From assembly GCA_025057335.1 (NCBI GenBank), contig JANWXG010000033.1:1-15751 (forward strand): a DNA stretch of 15,751 bases, written 5' to 3'. The translations under genes were made by a program, and so were the position numbers. The DNA comes from a bacterium. Lineage in GTDB: Bacteria; Armatimonadota; HRBIN16. Shown here piece by piece: positions 7,726 to 15,273 of this stretch. The notes under the pieces were generated by a model. It saw only the letters and a program-made list of their open reading frames with translations, did not search any database and had not been told where the DNA came from. Within the stretch, counting starts at the first letter, position 1. Every line of letters starts with the position of its first letter.

Positions 7726-8757
7726 CTACTCCTTACTCTCCTCATCATCGTCCTGGTGTGCGCTCGCAGCTGCTGCCAGCTCTGCGCGCACCTGCTCTAA
7801 GGTCTCCCCGCGCAAGGTTAAGCCCAGCTGCGCCAGTTTCTCGCGCACTTCGTACAGCGAGCGCTTACCGAAGTTGCGGATGCTCATCAGCTCGTGGTGC
7901 GTGCGGTGCACGAGGTCGCGCACGTTGCTGATGCCTGCCCGCTTGAGGCAGTTGTAGGTACGCACCGAGAAATCGAGCTCCTCCACGCGCACGTCGGGCA
8001 CATTGGTAGGCAGCAGGCTCGACTCCTGCGGAGGTGGCAGCGACGATCCCGCGTCCATCCGCACAAACATGTCAATGAACTCGCGCAGGATACGCGCCGC
8101 CTCTTGGAGGGCGTGCACCGGGTAGATGGTGCCGTTAGTCCATATCTCCAGCGTCAACCGTTCTAGGTCGGTCTTGAAGCCGACGCGCGTAGACTCGACG
8201 ATGTAGTTCACCTTGCGCACCGGCGAGAACATCGCACCAATGGGGATAACGCCGATGGTCTTCGCCAGAGAGTCGGGCAAGGTGACCTTCTCTGGCGCCA
8301 CATACCCCCTACCCCGTTGCACATACAGCTCCATGCGCAGCGAAGCTCCCTCTTCGCTGATGGTCGCCAGATACACCTCCGGATTGGCTATTTCCACGTC
8401 ATCGGGGCAGCGCACGTCGGCGCCCGTGACCACGCCCGGACCGCGCGTGTCTATTGTGAGCGTAATCACTTCGTTGGGCCTTCCGCTACCCGGCGCACGC
8501 ACCGCCAGCTCCTTGATGTTCAGGATGAGCTCGGTAGTATCTTCTTTCACGCCGGGGATGGTAGAGAACTCATGCAGCACCTTCTCCACCTTGATAGCGG
8601 TCACCGCCGCCCCCGAGATAGACGACAGCAACACCCGACGCAGGGCGTTGCCCAGTGTAGTGGCAAAGCCGCGCTCCAGCGGTTCCACAACGAACTTGCC
8701 GTAAGTGCCGCTTTGCTCTATCGACTCGATGCGCGGCACTAAGAATGTGTCTGCCAT
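7726..8757 (-). CDS. rpoA: DNA-directed RNA polymerase subunit alpha
   Basis: Alpha dimerises to nucleate RNA polymerase assembly, and its C-terminal domain contacts UP elements and activators. The 343 residues have the N-terminal domain (EPLERGFATTLGNALRRVLL at 25-44) and the C-terminal domain from about 258 on (LDFSVRTYNCLKRAGISNV). R266 matches the UP-element-binding arginine R265 of Escherichia coli. The tail is acidic (DDDEESKE). The gene follows a 69-base gap after rpsD, wider than most in the cluster. A strong AGGAGG there is 15 bases from the ATG, too far to be ideal; a closer AAAGGG at eight bases may serve instead. Confidence 0.98.
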   Translation of the reverse strand: MADTFLVPRIESIEQSGTYGKFVVEPLERGFATTLGNALRRVLLSSISGAAVTAIKVEKVLHEFSTIPGVKEDTTELILNIKELAVRAPGSGRPNEVITLTIDTRGPGVVTGADVRCPDDVEIANPEVYLATISEEGASLRMELYVQRGRGYVAPEKVTLPDSLAKTIGVIPIGAMFSPVRKVNYIVESTRVGFKTDLERLTLEIWTNGTIYPVHALQEAARILREFIDMFVRMDAGSSLPPPQESSLLPTNVPDVRVEELDFSVRTYNCLKRAGISNVRDLVHRTHHELMSIRNFGKRSLYEVREKLAQLGLTLRGETLEQVRAELAAAASAHQDDDEESKE

Positions 8758-8826
8758 CTTCGGGACCCTTTGCCTCCTTACGGCATGTTGTCCTTCCGTC
8801 CGCTCTACTCTCGCCAGGCGGCATCC

Positions 8827-9459
8827 TTAGCGCGAGTAGAACTCGATAATCATCTGCTCCTCGACGTCGGTATCGATCTGCTCCCGTGTAGGGCGCGCCA
8901 GCACCCGTCCTGTCAGCGTCGTCGCATCGAAGCTGAGCCAATCCGGGAGGTGAGCGCCGCGACGTTGCAAGTTGCTCGCGATGGGCTCGCTACCACGTTT
9001 GCCCTCCGCAACCGCTACCTCATCGCCTGGGCGCAGCTGGTACGACGGGATATTCACTTTTCGCCCATTGACTGCGAAAAAGCCGTGCGATACCAGCTGG
9101 CGCGCCTGGTCGCGCGACACTGCAAGCCCCAGCCGGTACACTACGTTATCCAGTCGCATCTCCAGCAGCTGCAGCAGGTTCTCCCCTGCCACCCCCGGTC
9201 GGCGGATGGCTTCCTCCACATACCTGCGGAAGGGACGCTCCTCTACTCGGTAGATACGCTTCGTCTTCTGCTTTTCGCGCAGCTGCTTGCCGTATTCGGT
9301 CAGCTTCTTGCTGGCAGCCATCTCACCATGCTGACCGGGTGGCTTGCGCCGCCCTTCTCGCTCGATAGCACATTTTTTCGTGTAACAGCGCTCGCCTTTG
9401 AGGAACAGTTTGACCCCTTCACGGCGACACAAACGACACTTCGGCGATTGAATACCCAT
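8827..9459 (-). CDS. rpsD: 30S ribosomal protein S4, zinc-finger type
   Basis: S4 is a primary 16S rRNA binder and, in many bacteria, an autogenous regulator of its operon. The 210-residue form starts MGIQSPKCRLCRREG. Cysteines at 8, 11, 25 and 30 make the metal-binding site of the C+ type of S4. The S4 RNA-binding domain lies at about 100-160 (MRLDNVVYRLGLAVSRDQAR, HGFFAVNGRKVNIPS), and the C-terminus ends IIEFYSR. The ATG at 9459 is chosen over a longer open frame that runs into rpsK. GAGGAGG lies about 11 bases upstream. It follows rpsK by 22 bases. Confidence 0.97.
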   Translation of the reverse strand: MGIQSPKCRLCRREGVKLFLKGERCYTKKCAIEREGRRKPPGQHGEMAASKKLTEYGKQLREKQKTKRIYRVEERPFRRYVEEAIRRPGVAGENLLQLLEMRLDNVVYRLGLAVSRDQARQLVSHGFFAVNGRKVNIPSYQLRPGDEVAVAEGKRGSEPIASNLQRRGAHLPDWLSFDATTLTGRVLARPTREQIDTDVEEQMIIEFYSR

Positions 9460-9481
9460 CGAGTAGAACTCCTCCTCAGCG

Positions 9482-9877
9482 TTACACGCGGCGTCGCTTC
9501 GGTGGGCGACAGCCGTTATGCGGTACTGGCGTGACGTCCTTGATGGAGAGAATGTCCAGCCCCACTGCCTGCAGCGCACGGATGGCGGTCTCACGCCCAG
9601 GACCAGGACCCTTCACTTGTACGTCCACTTTGCGCACGCCGTGCTCCATCGCTTTGCGCGCACAGTCCTCTGCTGCCATCTGCGCAGCGAACGGCGTGCC
9701 TTTACGGGCGCCTTTGAACCCCACAACCCCCGCGCTAGACCAGGCGATGACGTCGCCTTTGACATCGGTAATTGTCACAATGGTGTTGTTAAACGTCGAG
9801 TGGATATGCGCTACACCGCGCGCGATATTCTTTTTGGGCTTAATCTTCTGCCGTGTTGTAACCACTTTTCTTGCCAT
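9482..9877 (-). CDS. rpsK: 30S ribosomal protein S11
   Basis: S11 forms part of the 30S platform near the E site. The 131 residues carry GVAHIHSTFNNTIVTITD (21-38), GPGPGRETAIRAL (90-102) and the C-terminal DVTPVPHNGCRPPKRRRV (114-131). The Asn-Gly in PHNGCRP is the site that becomes isoaspartate in Escherichia coli S11. GGGGAGG precedes the ATG by nine bases. It lies 18 bases after rpsM. Confidence 0.98.
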   Translation of the reverse strand: MARKVVTTRQKIKPKKNIARGVAHIHSTFNNTIVTITDVKGDVIAWSSAGVVGFKGARKGTPFAAQMAAEDCARKAMEHGVRKVDVQVKGPGPGRETAIRALQAVGLDILSIKDVTPVPHNGCRPPKRRRV

Positions 9878-9895
9878 CTGACGCTGCCTCCCCGC

Positions 9896-10270
9896 TTACT
9901 TCTTCTTGCGCTTGGTACCGACGGTGCGCCGCGGTCCTTTGCGGGTGCGCGCGTTGGTGCGCGTGCGCTGACCGCGCACGGGCAGACCCCGACGGTGCCG
10001 CAGCCCACGGTAACAGCCAATCTCCATCAGGCGGCGGATATTCTGCTGTACCTCGCGGCGCAGCTCACCCTCCACCCGATACTCGCGGTCAATCACCTCG
10101 CGCAGGCGGCTGATTTCGCTCTCAGTAAGCTGACGCACACGCGTCGATGGGTCGATCCCGCACTGCGCCAGAATCTTGCGTGCGCTCGACAGACCAATAC
10201 CGTAGATGTAGGGCAGCGCGTATTCAATCTTCTTGTCGCGTGGCAAGTCCACACCCGCGATACGTGCCAC
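9896..10270 (-). CDS. rpsM: 30S ribosomal protein S13, GTG start
   Basis: S13 sits in the 30S head and bridges to the large subunit. The 124 residues carry MARIAGVDLPRDKKIEYAL, YIYGIGLSSARKIL (21-34), and RGLPVRGQRTRTNART (94-109) before a very basic tail. The start codon is GTG (10268-10270). An AAGGAGG that overlaps the rpmJ stop codon is eight bases upstream, so initiation is coupled to the end of rpmJ translation. It is the only clear non-ATG start among the ribosomal genes here. Confidence 0.97.
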   Translation of the reverse strand: MARIAGVDLPRDKKIEYALPYIYGIGLSSARKILAQCGIDPSTRVRQLTESEISRLREVIDREYRVEGELRREVQQNIRRLMEIGCYRGLRHRRGLPVRGQRTRTNARTRKGPRRTVGTKRKKK

Positions 10271-10283
10271 TCTCGTTGCCTCC

Positions 10284-10400
10284 TTACCCCTGACGCTGCT
10301 TGTGCTTCGGGTTCTTTTTACAAATCACCCGAACCACACCGCGGCGCCGAATGATTTTGCAATCGTTACAAATCTTTTTTACCGATGGACGCACTTTCAT
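10284..10400 (-). CDS. rpmJ: 50S ribosomal protein L36, zinc-binding form
   Basis: This 38-residue protein reads MKVRPSVKKICNDCKIIRRR then GVVRVICKKNPKHKQRQG. C11, C14, C27 and H33 form the CCCH zinc site of the C+ form of L36, which binds domain V of 23S rRNA. The ATG is at 10400, with AGGGAG about eight bases upstream. It sits in its standard place between infA and rpsM, and its TAA overlaps the rpsM binding site. It is easily missed by length cut-offs. Confidence 0.97.
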   Translation of the reverse strand: MKVRPSVKKICNDCKIIRRRGVVRVICKKNPKHKQRQG

Positions 10401-10447
10401 GGCTTCCACTCCCTGCAGATGCTACCCCCAAGGGCGCGCAAACATCT

Positions 10448-10477
10448 ATTATACCGAAGACGCCCCTGCTTCGGCAA
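10448..10477 (-). promoter_or_regulatory. Likely internal promoter of the rpmJ-rpsM-rpsK-rpsD-rpoA-rplQ unit
   Basis: On the minus strand TATAAT (10448-10453) is an exact -10 hexamer. TTGCCG (10472-10477) matches four of six -35 bases, with an 18-base spacer. Transcription would start near 10441, giving a leader of about 40 bases before rpmJ. The gap between infA and rpmJ is 109 bases in an otherwise tight cluster, which supports a new transcription start here. Confidence 0.6.
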
Positions 10478-10483
10478 GGCGTC
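10454..10483 (-). other. Interleaved inverted repeats between infA and rpmJ
   Basis: Two perfect 6-bp stems overlap. CCGAAG (10454-10459) pairs with CTTCGG (10469-10474), and GACGCC (10459-10464) pairs with GGCGTC (10478-10483). They share base 10459, so they are alternative hairpins or, with one pair lost, a pseudoknot. The block covers the spacer and -35 of the candidate promoter. No U run follows on the minus strand. Confidence 0.5.
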
Positions 10484-10509
10484 CTCGCCACCGTTGCTAA
10501 CGTGACGGG

Positions 10510-10749
10510 CTACTTGTAGCGATAAATAATCCGCCCGCGAGTCAGGTCATAGGGCGACAGCTCTACCAGCACTCGGTCTCCTGGCAAGATTTTGATGAAA
10601 TGCATCCGCATCTTGCCAGAGACGTGTGCTAGCACGATGTGACCCTCCTGTATCTGCACGCGAAACATCGCATTCGGCAGGGTCTCAATCACCGTGCCTT
10701 CGACCTGTATCCCCTTCTCTTTCTCCGCAGGCTCCTGCTTCTTCGCCAT
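10510..10749 (-). CDS. infA: Translation initiation factor IF-1
   Basis: IF-1 occupies the 30S A site during initiation. This single OB-fold protein has GKMRMHFIKILPGDRV (45-60) and ends SPYDLTRGRIIYRYK. At 79 residues it is about seven longer than the usual 72. The extra is a charged N-terminal stretch (MAKKQEPAEKEKG). GGAGG lies six bases before the ATG. It follows map by 29 bases, the standard place in this cluster. Confidence 0.97.
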   Translation of the reverse strand: MAKKQEPAEKEKGIQVEGTVIETLPNAMFRVQIQEGHIVLAHVSGKMRMHFIKILPGDRVLVELSPYDLTRGRIIYRYK

Positions 10750-10778
10750 CGCTGTCCTCCCCCCGTCTGAGGGGTGGT

Positions 10779-11528
10779 CTACTCCACTGTTAAAATGAGC
10801 GGACCCTTGCGCGTAATCGCCACTGTATGCTCAAAGTGCGCGGAGAGTTTGCCGTCCTCCGTCACAAACGTCCACTTGTCTGGCAGGCATACTACCTGCG
10901 GCTTGCCCTGATTGACCATCGGCTCAATCGCCAAAGTCATCCCTTCTCGCAGAACCGTTCCCCGACCGGGCTTGCCGAAATTGGGCACGGGCGGGTCTTC
11001 ATGAATCTTTCTACCTACACCGTGTCCGACCAGCTCCCGCACTACCGAGTAGCCGTGCTTCTCGACAAACCGCTGGATGGCGGAAGCGATATCACCAATG
11101 CGGTTGCCTACCCGCGCCTGGTCGATGCCCACATACAGTGCCTGACGAGTAATATCCAGCAGTCTTTGCGCCTCCGTACTCACCTCACCGACGGGCACGG
11201 TAATCGCTGCGTCGGCGTAATAGCCATCCAGCTCAATGCCCATGTCGATGCTGACGATATCGCCAGGCATCAACACGCGCCCTGAGGGCAGACCGTGCAC
11301 TACCTGATTGTTGACCGAAGTACAGATATGAGCAGGATAGCCCATGTATCCCTTGAACGCTGGGCGAGCTCCCGCTTCCTTCGCCAAGAGGCGGGCAAGT
11401 GCATCTAGGTCGGCGGTGGTCGTGACGCCAGGCGTGATCGATTCGCCCAGCGTGCGCAGGATGCGCGCCAGTACCCTTCCCGCTGACCGTATCTTCTCTA
11501 TCTCCGCTGGACTCTTGAGAATAATCAT
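10779..11528 (-). CDS. map: Methionine aminopeptidase, type I
   Basis: Map removes the initiator methionine from nascent proteins. The 249 residues carry all five metal ligands: D95 (SIDMG), D106 (YYADAA), H169 (VGHGVG), E202 (AIEPM) and E233 (HFEHT). H78 in VVHGLPS fits the conserved active-site histidine. It has no long N-terminal extension, as in the type Ia enzyme. Its ATG overlaps the adk stop as ATGA (11525-11528), so it is coupled to adk. Confidence 0.98.
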   Translation of the reverse strand: MIILKSPAEIEKIRSAGRVLARILRTLGESITPGVTTTADLDALARLLAKEAGARPAFKGYMGYPAHICTSVNNQVVHGLPSGRVLMPGDIVSIDMGIELDGYYADAAITVPVGEVSTEAQRLLDITRQALYVGIDQARVGNRIGDIASAIQRFVEKHGYSVVRELVGHGVGRKIHEDPPVPNFGKPGRGTVLREGMTLAIEPMVNQGKPQVVCLPDKWTFVTEDGKLSAHFEHTVAITRKGPLILTVE

Positions 11529-12196
11529 CCTTCAGCCAAGCACTGTCGCCAGCGGCGCGAGACAACGCTCTTCACCGCTTGATATACCTCATCAACCTCC
11601 CCACTGGCGTCGATGCGCTCCAGCAACCTTTTCCCACTGTAGAACGCCACCAATGGCTCCGTCTGCTGATGGAACACTTCCAGGCGTTTGCGAATCGCTT
11701 CCGGAGTATCATCAGGACGGACGACCAGCTCGCCACCGCAGCGGTCGCACCGTCCCGCGACCTTGGGAGGCAGCGCTACCACATGGTAGTTGGCTCCGCA
11801 CTGTGGACAGTTGCGCCTGCCTCCTAATCGCAAGAGCACAACCTCCTCCGGGACATCTAGATACAGCACCGCGCACAGCTGCCAGCAATGCTTCGCCAGT
11901 ATCTGCTCTAGAATCTCCGCCTGTCGCACCGTACGAGGGAAGCCGTCTAGGATGACCCCGTTGCCCGTCTCTCCCCAGGTCAGCCGCTCTATCAACACCC
12001 CCGCTACAAGGTCATCCGGAACCAGTTCCCCCCGAGTGATGTATCCCTGCACGCGGTTACCCAGCTCAGTTCCCGCCCGCATGGCTTCTCGCAGCAGCTC
12101 ACCCGTACTCACCTGTACAAAACCAAAATCCCTCTGCAGGCGCTCCGCTTGAGTCCCTTTGCCAGCGCCGGGGGCGCCCAGGAATATCCAGATCAT
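11525..12196 (-). CDS. adk: Adenylate kinase, zinc-lid type
   Basis: Adk interconverts ATP and AMP with two ADP. The 223 residues have the P-loop GAPGAGKGT (7-15), VSTGELLREA, LDGFPRTVRQAE (83-94) and DDTPEAIRKRLEVF (162-175). The lid carries C130, C133, C150 and C153, the four-cysteine zinc site seen in Gram-positive and many thermophile enzymes. It follows secY after an unusually wide 195-base gap full of inverted repeats, and overlaps map by four bases. Separate control of adk-map-infA is therefore possible. Confidence 0.98.
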   Translation of the reverse strand: MIWIFLGAPGAGKGTQAERLQRDFGFVQVSTGELLREAMRAGTELGNRVQGYITRGELVPDDLVAGVLIERLTWGETGNGVILDGFPRTVRQAEILEQILAKHCWQLCAVLYLDVPEEVVLLRLGGRRNCPQCGANYHVVALPPKVAGRCDRCGGELVVRPDDTPEAIRKRLEVFHQQTEPLVAFYSGKRLLERIDASGEVDEVYQAVKSVVSRRWRQCLAEG

Positions 12197-12287
12197 CGGT
12201 CGTTTCCCGCTCCTGTTCTCCCCTCTGAGATGCGACGCCCGCGTACTCCAGGTTGCGCGCTTTCTAGCACAGATGTCTCCGCAGGAA

Positions 12288-12409
12288 CGAACGTCCTCCG
12301 TTCGCCGTGCACACCGAGTAGTTTGGAACTTGCACTACAAACCGACTCCGCTTGTAGTGCGCACTTCAGTGCGTTTAACAGGCTTCCTGGGCTACTCGCG
12401 TAGGAAGCC
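12288..12409 (-). other. Four inverted repeats in and beside the secY-adk gap
   Basis: In minus-strand order there are four perfect stems. The first is GGCTTCCT/AGGAAGCC (8 bp, 12381-12409), which spans the secY stop codon. The second is CGCAC/GTGCG (5 bp, loop TGAA, 12360-12373). The third is GCACTACAA/TTGTAGTGC (9 bp, 11-base loop, 12332-12360). The fourth is CGAACG/CGTTCG (6 bp, 5-base loop, 12288-12304). None is followed by a U run. The block may be a structured leader of adk, an RNA-processing region, or an inserted dispersed palindromic repeat. The remaining bases to the adk start hold no clear promoter. Confidence 0.6.
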
Positions 12410-13681
12410 CTCGTAGTTGCGCATCAGCATCTGCGCTTCGATGCTCTGCATCGTGTCCAGCGCCACGCCCACCACAATCAGCAGGGAAGTTCCCCCCACT
12501 AGAGAGAACGTGCCGATGTCCACTCCCGTCAGCCAGGGGGCAATATACTGGATAATCGCCACTGCTGCTAGGAATAGCGCTCCCGCAAACGTGATGCGCG
12601 AGACCACCTTGTCCAGATAGTCCGTCGTCGGCTTGCCCGGACGGATGCCCGGAATATAGCTCCCATACTTCTTGAGGTTTTCCGAGATGTCGTTCACATC
12701 GAACTGTATCGCCGTGTAGAAGTAGGTAAAGATGACGATGACTATCGCGTAGGCGATGAGCGCCAGCGGGTTTCTGTCGCTTGGAGTGACCCAGTCCGCT
12801 GCCCGCTTCAGGTAGTATACCCAGCCGGTGTCGCCTGGAATGGCGTTCGCGATAGTGTAGGGCAACAGCATCAACGAAATCGCGAAGATGATGGGGATTA
12901 CTCCCGCCATCGCGATTTTGAGCGGCAGGTACGAGGTGTGCCCCCCCACCTGACGCATCCCGACGATGCGTCGCGCATGTTGGATGGGGATTTTGCGCTG
13001 CGCCTGCGTCACGTACACGATGCCTACAATAGTGCCCAGAAACACTACCGTGAGCAGGATGAGGCTAATCCAGGCGTGCATCACAGACACCGATTCCCAC
13101 ACCTTGGAAATCTGCCAGGGCAGGCTCGCGACGATGCTGGCGAAAATCAGCAGCGAAATGCCGTTGCCGATGCCCTTGTCCGTAATCTGCTCGCCTAGCC
13201 ACAGCAGGAACATCGTGCCCGCTGTGAGCACTGTTGCAGTTACCAGCAGCTGCCACCAGTTGGCGGTCAAGATGTCCGCGCGTACCAGCGTCGTGCTGAT
13301 GCCTAGTGACTGCAGGAACGCCAGCGCCACCGTGAGGTATCGGGTGCGCTTGGCAATCTCCTTGCGCCCTGTCTCGCCCTCTTTCTGCAGCTCCTTCCAC
13401 TGCGGGATTGCCGCCACCAGCAACTGCATGATGATGGAGGCGTTGATGTAGGGCACGATGCCCATCGCGAAGATGGTGAACTTGCGCAGTGCGCCGCCAG
13501 AGAACACGTCCACCAGACCAAACACGCCGCCCTGCGCAAACAGCTGTTCCATCTTCGCATGGTCGATGCCGGGTACTGGGATGTGCAGCCCCAGCGTATA
13601 CACTGCGAACGCGCCAAACACAAACAGGATGCGTTGGCGCAGGTCGGGCAGTTTCCACGCGGCAACCAGTGTCTCTAACAT
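12392..13681 (-). CDS. secY: Protein translocase subunit SecY
   Basis: SecY is the inner-membrane channel of the Sec pathway. The 429 residues show about ten hydrophobic segments and the family signatures GLHIPVPGID (31-40), TDKGIGNGISLLIFASI (167-183), QAQRKIPIQHARR (226-238) in the cytosolic loop, and YGSYIPGIRPGKPT (339-352). It starts one base after the rplO stop. The stop codon lies in the loop of an 8-bp inverted repeat, which may slow or protect the mRNA end. Confidence 0.98.
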   Translation of the reverse strand: MLETLVAAWKLPDLRQRILFVFGAFAVYTLGLHIPVPGIDHAKMEQLFAQGGVFGLVDVFSGGALRKFTIFAMGIVPYINASIIMQLLVAAIPQWKELQKEGETGRKEIAKRTRYLTVALAFLQSLGISTTLVRADILTANWWQLLVTATVLTAGTMFLLWLGEQITDKGIGNGISLLIFASIVASLPWQISKVWESVSVMHAWISLILLTVVFLGTIVGIVYVTQAQRKIPIQHARRIVGMRQVGGHTSYLPLKIAMAGVIPIIFAISLMLLPYTIANAIPGDTGWVYYLKRAADWVTPSDRNPLALIAYAIVIVIFTYFYTAIQFDVNDISENLKKYGSYIPGIRPGKPTTDYLDKVVSRITFAGALFLAAVAIIQYIAPWLTGVDIGTFSLVGGTSLLIVVGVALDTMQSIEAQMLMRNYEGFLRE

Positions 13682-13682
13682 G

Positions 13683-14126
13683 TTATATCGCCTCCACGGT
13701 GCCTCCCGCCGCGGTGATTTTCTGCTCAGCGGATTTGCTAAACTGATGGGCGCGCACGGTGAGTGCCTTGGTGAGCTCGCCCTCGCCGAGCACCTTCAGC
13801 CCATCTTTCTCTAACTTCTTGATGATTCGGCGCTCCAGCAGCACCTCCGGGGTCACCACGTCGCCCGCCTCAAAACGCTCTTCCAGCAGAGCCACGTTCA
13901 CGATGGTGAACTCCTTGTGCGTAGGGTTTTTGAACCCCTTCTGGCGAGGCAGGCGGCGGTGCAGGGGAGTCTGACCACCCTCGAAGGTCAGAGGCACCTG
14001 GTCTCGCGCCTTTTGTCCCTTGGTGCCACGCCCTGCGGTTTTGCCGTGTCCTGAACCGATGCCCCGCCCCACGCGCTTGCGGCGGTGTTTCGCGCCAGGA
14101 TTGGGTGCCAGTTCATGCAGATACAT
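13683..14126 (-). CDS. rplO: 50S ribosomal protein L15
   Basis: L15 is a late-assembly 23S rRNA binder. The 147 residues carry GRGIGSGHGKTAGRGTKGQK (20-39) and FEGGQTPLHRRLPRQKGF (48-65). The ATG at 14126 lies 14 bases inside the end of rpmD, and AGGAGG (14136-14141 on the complement) is nine bases upstream within rpmD coding sequence. It is separated from secY by one base. Confidence 0.98.
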   Translation of the reverse strand: MYLHELAPNPGAKHRRKRVGRGIGSGHGKTAGRGTKGQKARDQVPLTFEGGQTPLHRRLPRQKGFKNPTHKEFTIVNVALLEERFEAGDVVTPEVLLERRIIKKLEKDGLKVLGEGELTKALTVRAHQFSKSAEQKITAAGGTVEAI

Positions 14127-14349
14127 CGCTCGTTGCCTCCTGTGCAGTTGCCTCTTGCGCCACAGGCTCGTCAGCGACCTCCTCCACTGAGACCAGATGG
14201 CTGATTTTACGTACCATACCGCGAATGGCAGGGTTGTCGGGCTTGATAACGCTGTGGTTCAGCCGACGCAAGCCCAGCGCCTCCACTGTGCGCTTCTGGC
14301 GCTTATTGTATCCAATCGGGCTACGGACGAGGGTAATCTTAAGAGCCAT
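14113..14349 (-). CDS. rpmD: 50S ribosomal protein L30 with an acidic C-terminal extension
   Basis: The core MALKITLVRSPIGYNKRQKR and TVEALGLRRLNHSV matches L30, which is normally about 60 residues. This protein has 78. The extra 20 or so residues are acidic and alanine-rich and contain AQEAT twice in tandem (64-73). The gene overlaps rpsE by 11 bases at its start and rplO by 14 at its end. The extension also encodes the rplO ribosome binding site. Confidence 0.95.
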   Translation of the reverse strand: MALKITLVRSPIGYNKRQKRTVEALGLRRLNHSVIKPDNPAIRGMVRKISHLVSVEEVADEPVAQEATAQEATSDVSA

Positions 14350-14890
14350 TGGTCGTTCCCTCCTCCTTGCCTTCCAGGTATTTGCGCATCCACGGAACTA
14401 TCTCTTCTGGGCGCTTGCCGCGCATTTGCCCCACTTGGTCGGCGCGCTTGAGCATCTGCAGCGCCTTCATCGTCGCCCAGGCAACGTTAATCGGGTTGCG
14501 CGAGCCTAGACACTTGCCCAAAACATCTTTAATGCCCGCTGCCTCCAGGATGACGCGCATGGACGTGCCTGCTACCACGCCCGTACCAGGCGAGGCAGGC
14601 TTCAGAATCACCGTCGATGCGCCAAACGAGGTCACTACCTGGTGCGGGATAGACGTGCCTACGATGGGCACCTCAATCAGCCGCTTCTTTGCATCCTCCA
14701 CGCCCTTACGGATGGCATCGGGAATGCCACGCGCCTTGCCCAACCCGGCACCTACGTGCCCCTTGCCATCGCCAACCACCACGAGCGCGTTCCAGCTCAT
14801 GGTGCGCCCCCCCTTGTGCGTCTTCTGCACACGGTTCGTGCGCACCACGCGCTCCTGCAGGTTCAGTGTCTCTGGATCGATTCGTGCCAT
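14339..14890 (-). CDS. rpsE: 30S ribosomal protein S5
   Basis: S5 helps decoding accuracy and contacts 16S helix 34. The 183 residues contain the N-terminal double-stranded-RNA-binding domain (ALVVVGDGKGHVGAGLGKA, 35-53) and the C-terminal domain (TSFGASTVILKPASPGTGV, 87-105; GSRNPINVAWAT). The tail KYLEGKEEGTTNGS overlaps the rpmD start. GGAG lies eight bases before the ATG, at the rplR end. It starts two bases after rplR. Confidence 0.98.
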   Translation of the reverse strand: MARIDPETLNLQERVVRTNRVQKTHKGGRTMSWNALVVVGDGKGHVGAGLGKARGIPDAIRKGVEDAKKRLIEVPIVGTSIPHQVVTSFGASTVILKPASPGTGVVAGTSMRVILEAAGIKDVLGKCLGSRNPINVAWATMKALQMLKRADQVGQMRGKRPEEIVPWMRKYLEGKEEGTTNGS

Positions 14891-14892
14891 CG

Positions 14893-15270
14893 TTAGAACT
14901 CCAGTCCTCCCTCTCGCGCTGCGTCTGCCAGCGCCTTCACACGCCCATGATACTTGTAACCGCCACGGTCGAAGACCACATGACGTACTCCTGCGTCGAT
15001 GGCGCGCTCGGCGATGAGCCGACCGACGACGCGAGCAGCTTCGATGTTGTCCGTTCTCGGCAGCGAGTTGCGCAGCGCGGGCTCCAGCGACGAAGCCGCG
15101 GCGATAGTATGCCCACGCTCATCGTCAATCACCTGGGCGTAGATGTATTTCAGGCTGCGGAACACCGCCAGACGAGGGCGTTCCGCTGTTCCGCGAATCT
15201 TTTTGCGCACTCGCGCATGTCGCAACAACCTGCCCCGTTGTCGGGGCGCCATGCGTTTATGCTCAATCAT
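14893..15270 (-). CDS. rplR: 50S ribosomal protein L18
   Basis: L18 binds 5S rRNA in the central protuberance. The 125 residues carry RHARVRKKIRGTAERPRLAV, SLKYIYAQVIDDERGHTIAA, and the C-terminal FDRGGYKYHGRVKALADAAR. The start at 15270 is three bases after the rplF stop. An internal Met at residue 7 (15252) is an alternative start, and neither has a strong Shine-Dalgarno match. Confidence 0.96.
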   Translation of the reverse strand: MIEHKRMAPRQRGRLLRHARVRKKIRGTAERPRLAVFRSLKYIYAQVIDDERGHTIAAASSLEPALRNSLPRTDNIEAARVVGRLIAERAIDAGVRHVVFDRGGYKYHGRVKALADAAREGGLEF

Positions 15271-15273
15271 GGC

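Noticed and set aside
8778..8786. Two-codon frame ATG CCG TAA on the minus strand just before rpoA, next to AGGAGG
   Set aside because: Such minimal start-stop pairs occur by chance; the 69-base gap shows no other sign of a leader peptide or attenuator.
8770..10354. Long plus-strand open frames opposite rpsD, rpsK and rpsM
   Set aside because: All are antisense to clear ribosomal protein genes, and none has a convincing start site or family motif.
10454..10483. Possible intrinsic terminator after infA
   Set aside because: The stems are short and alternative, and are followed by a -10-like TATAAT rather than a U run, so a promoter region fits better.
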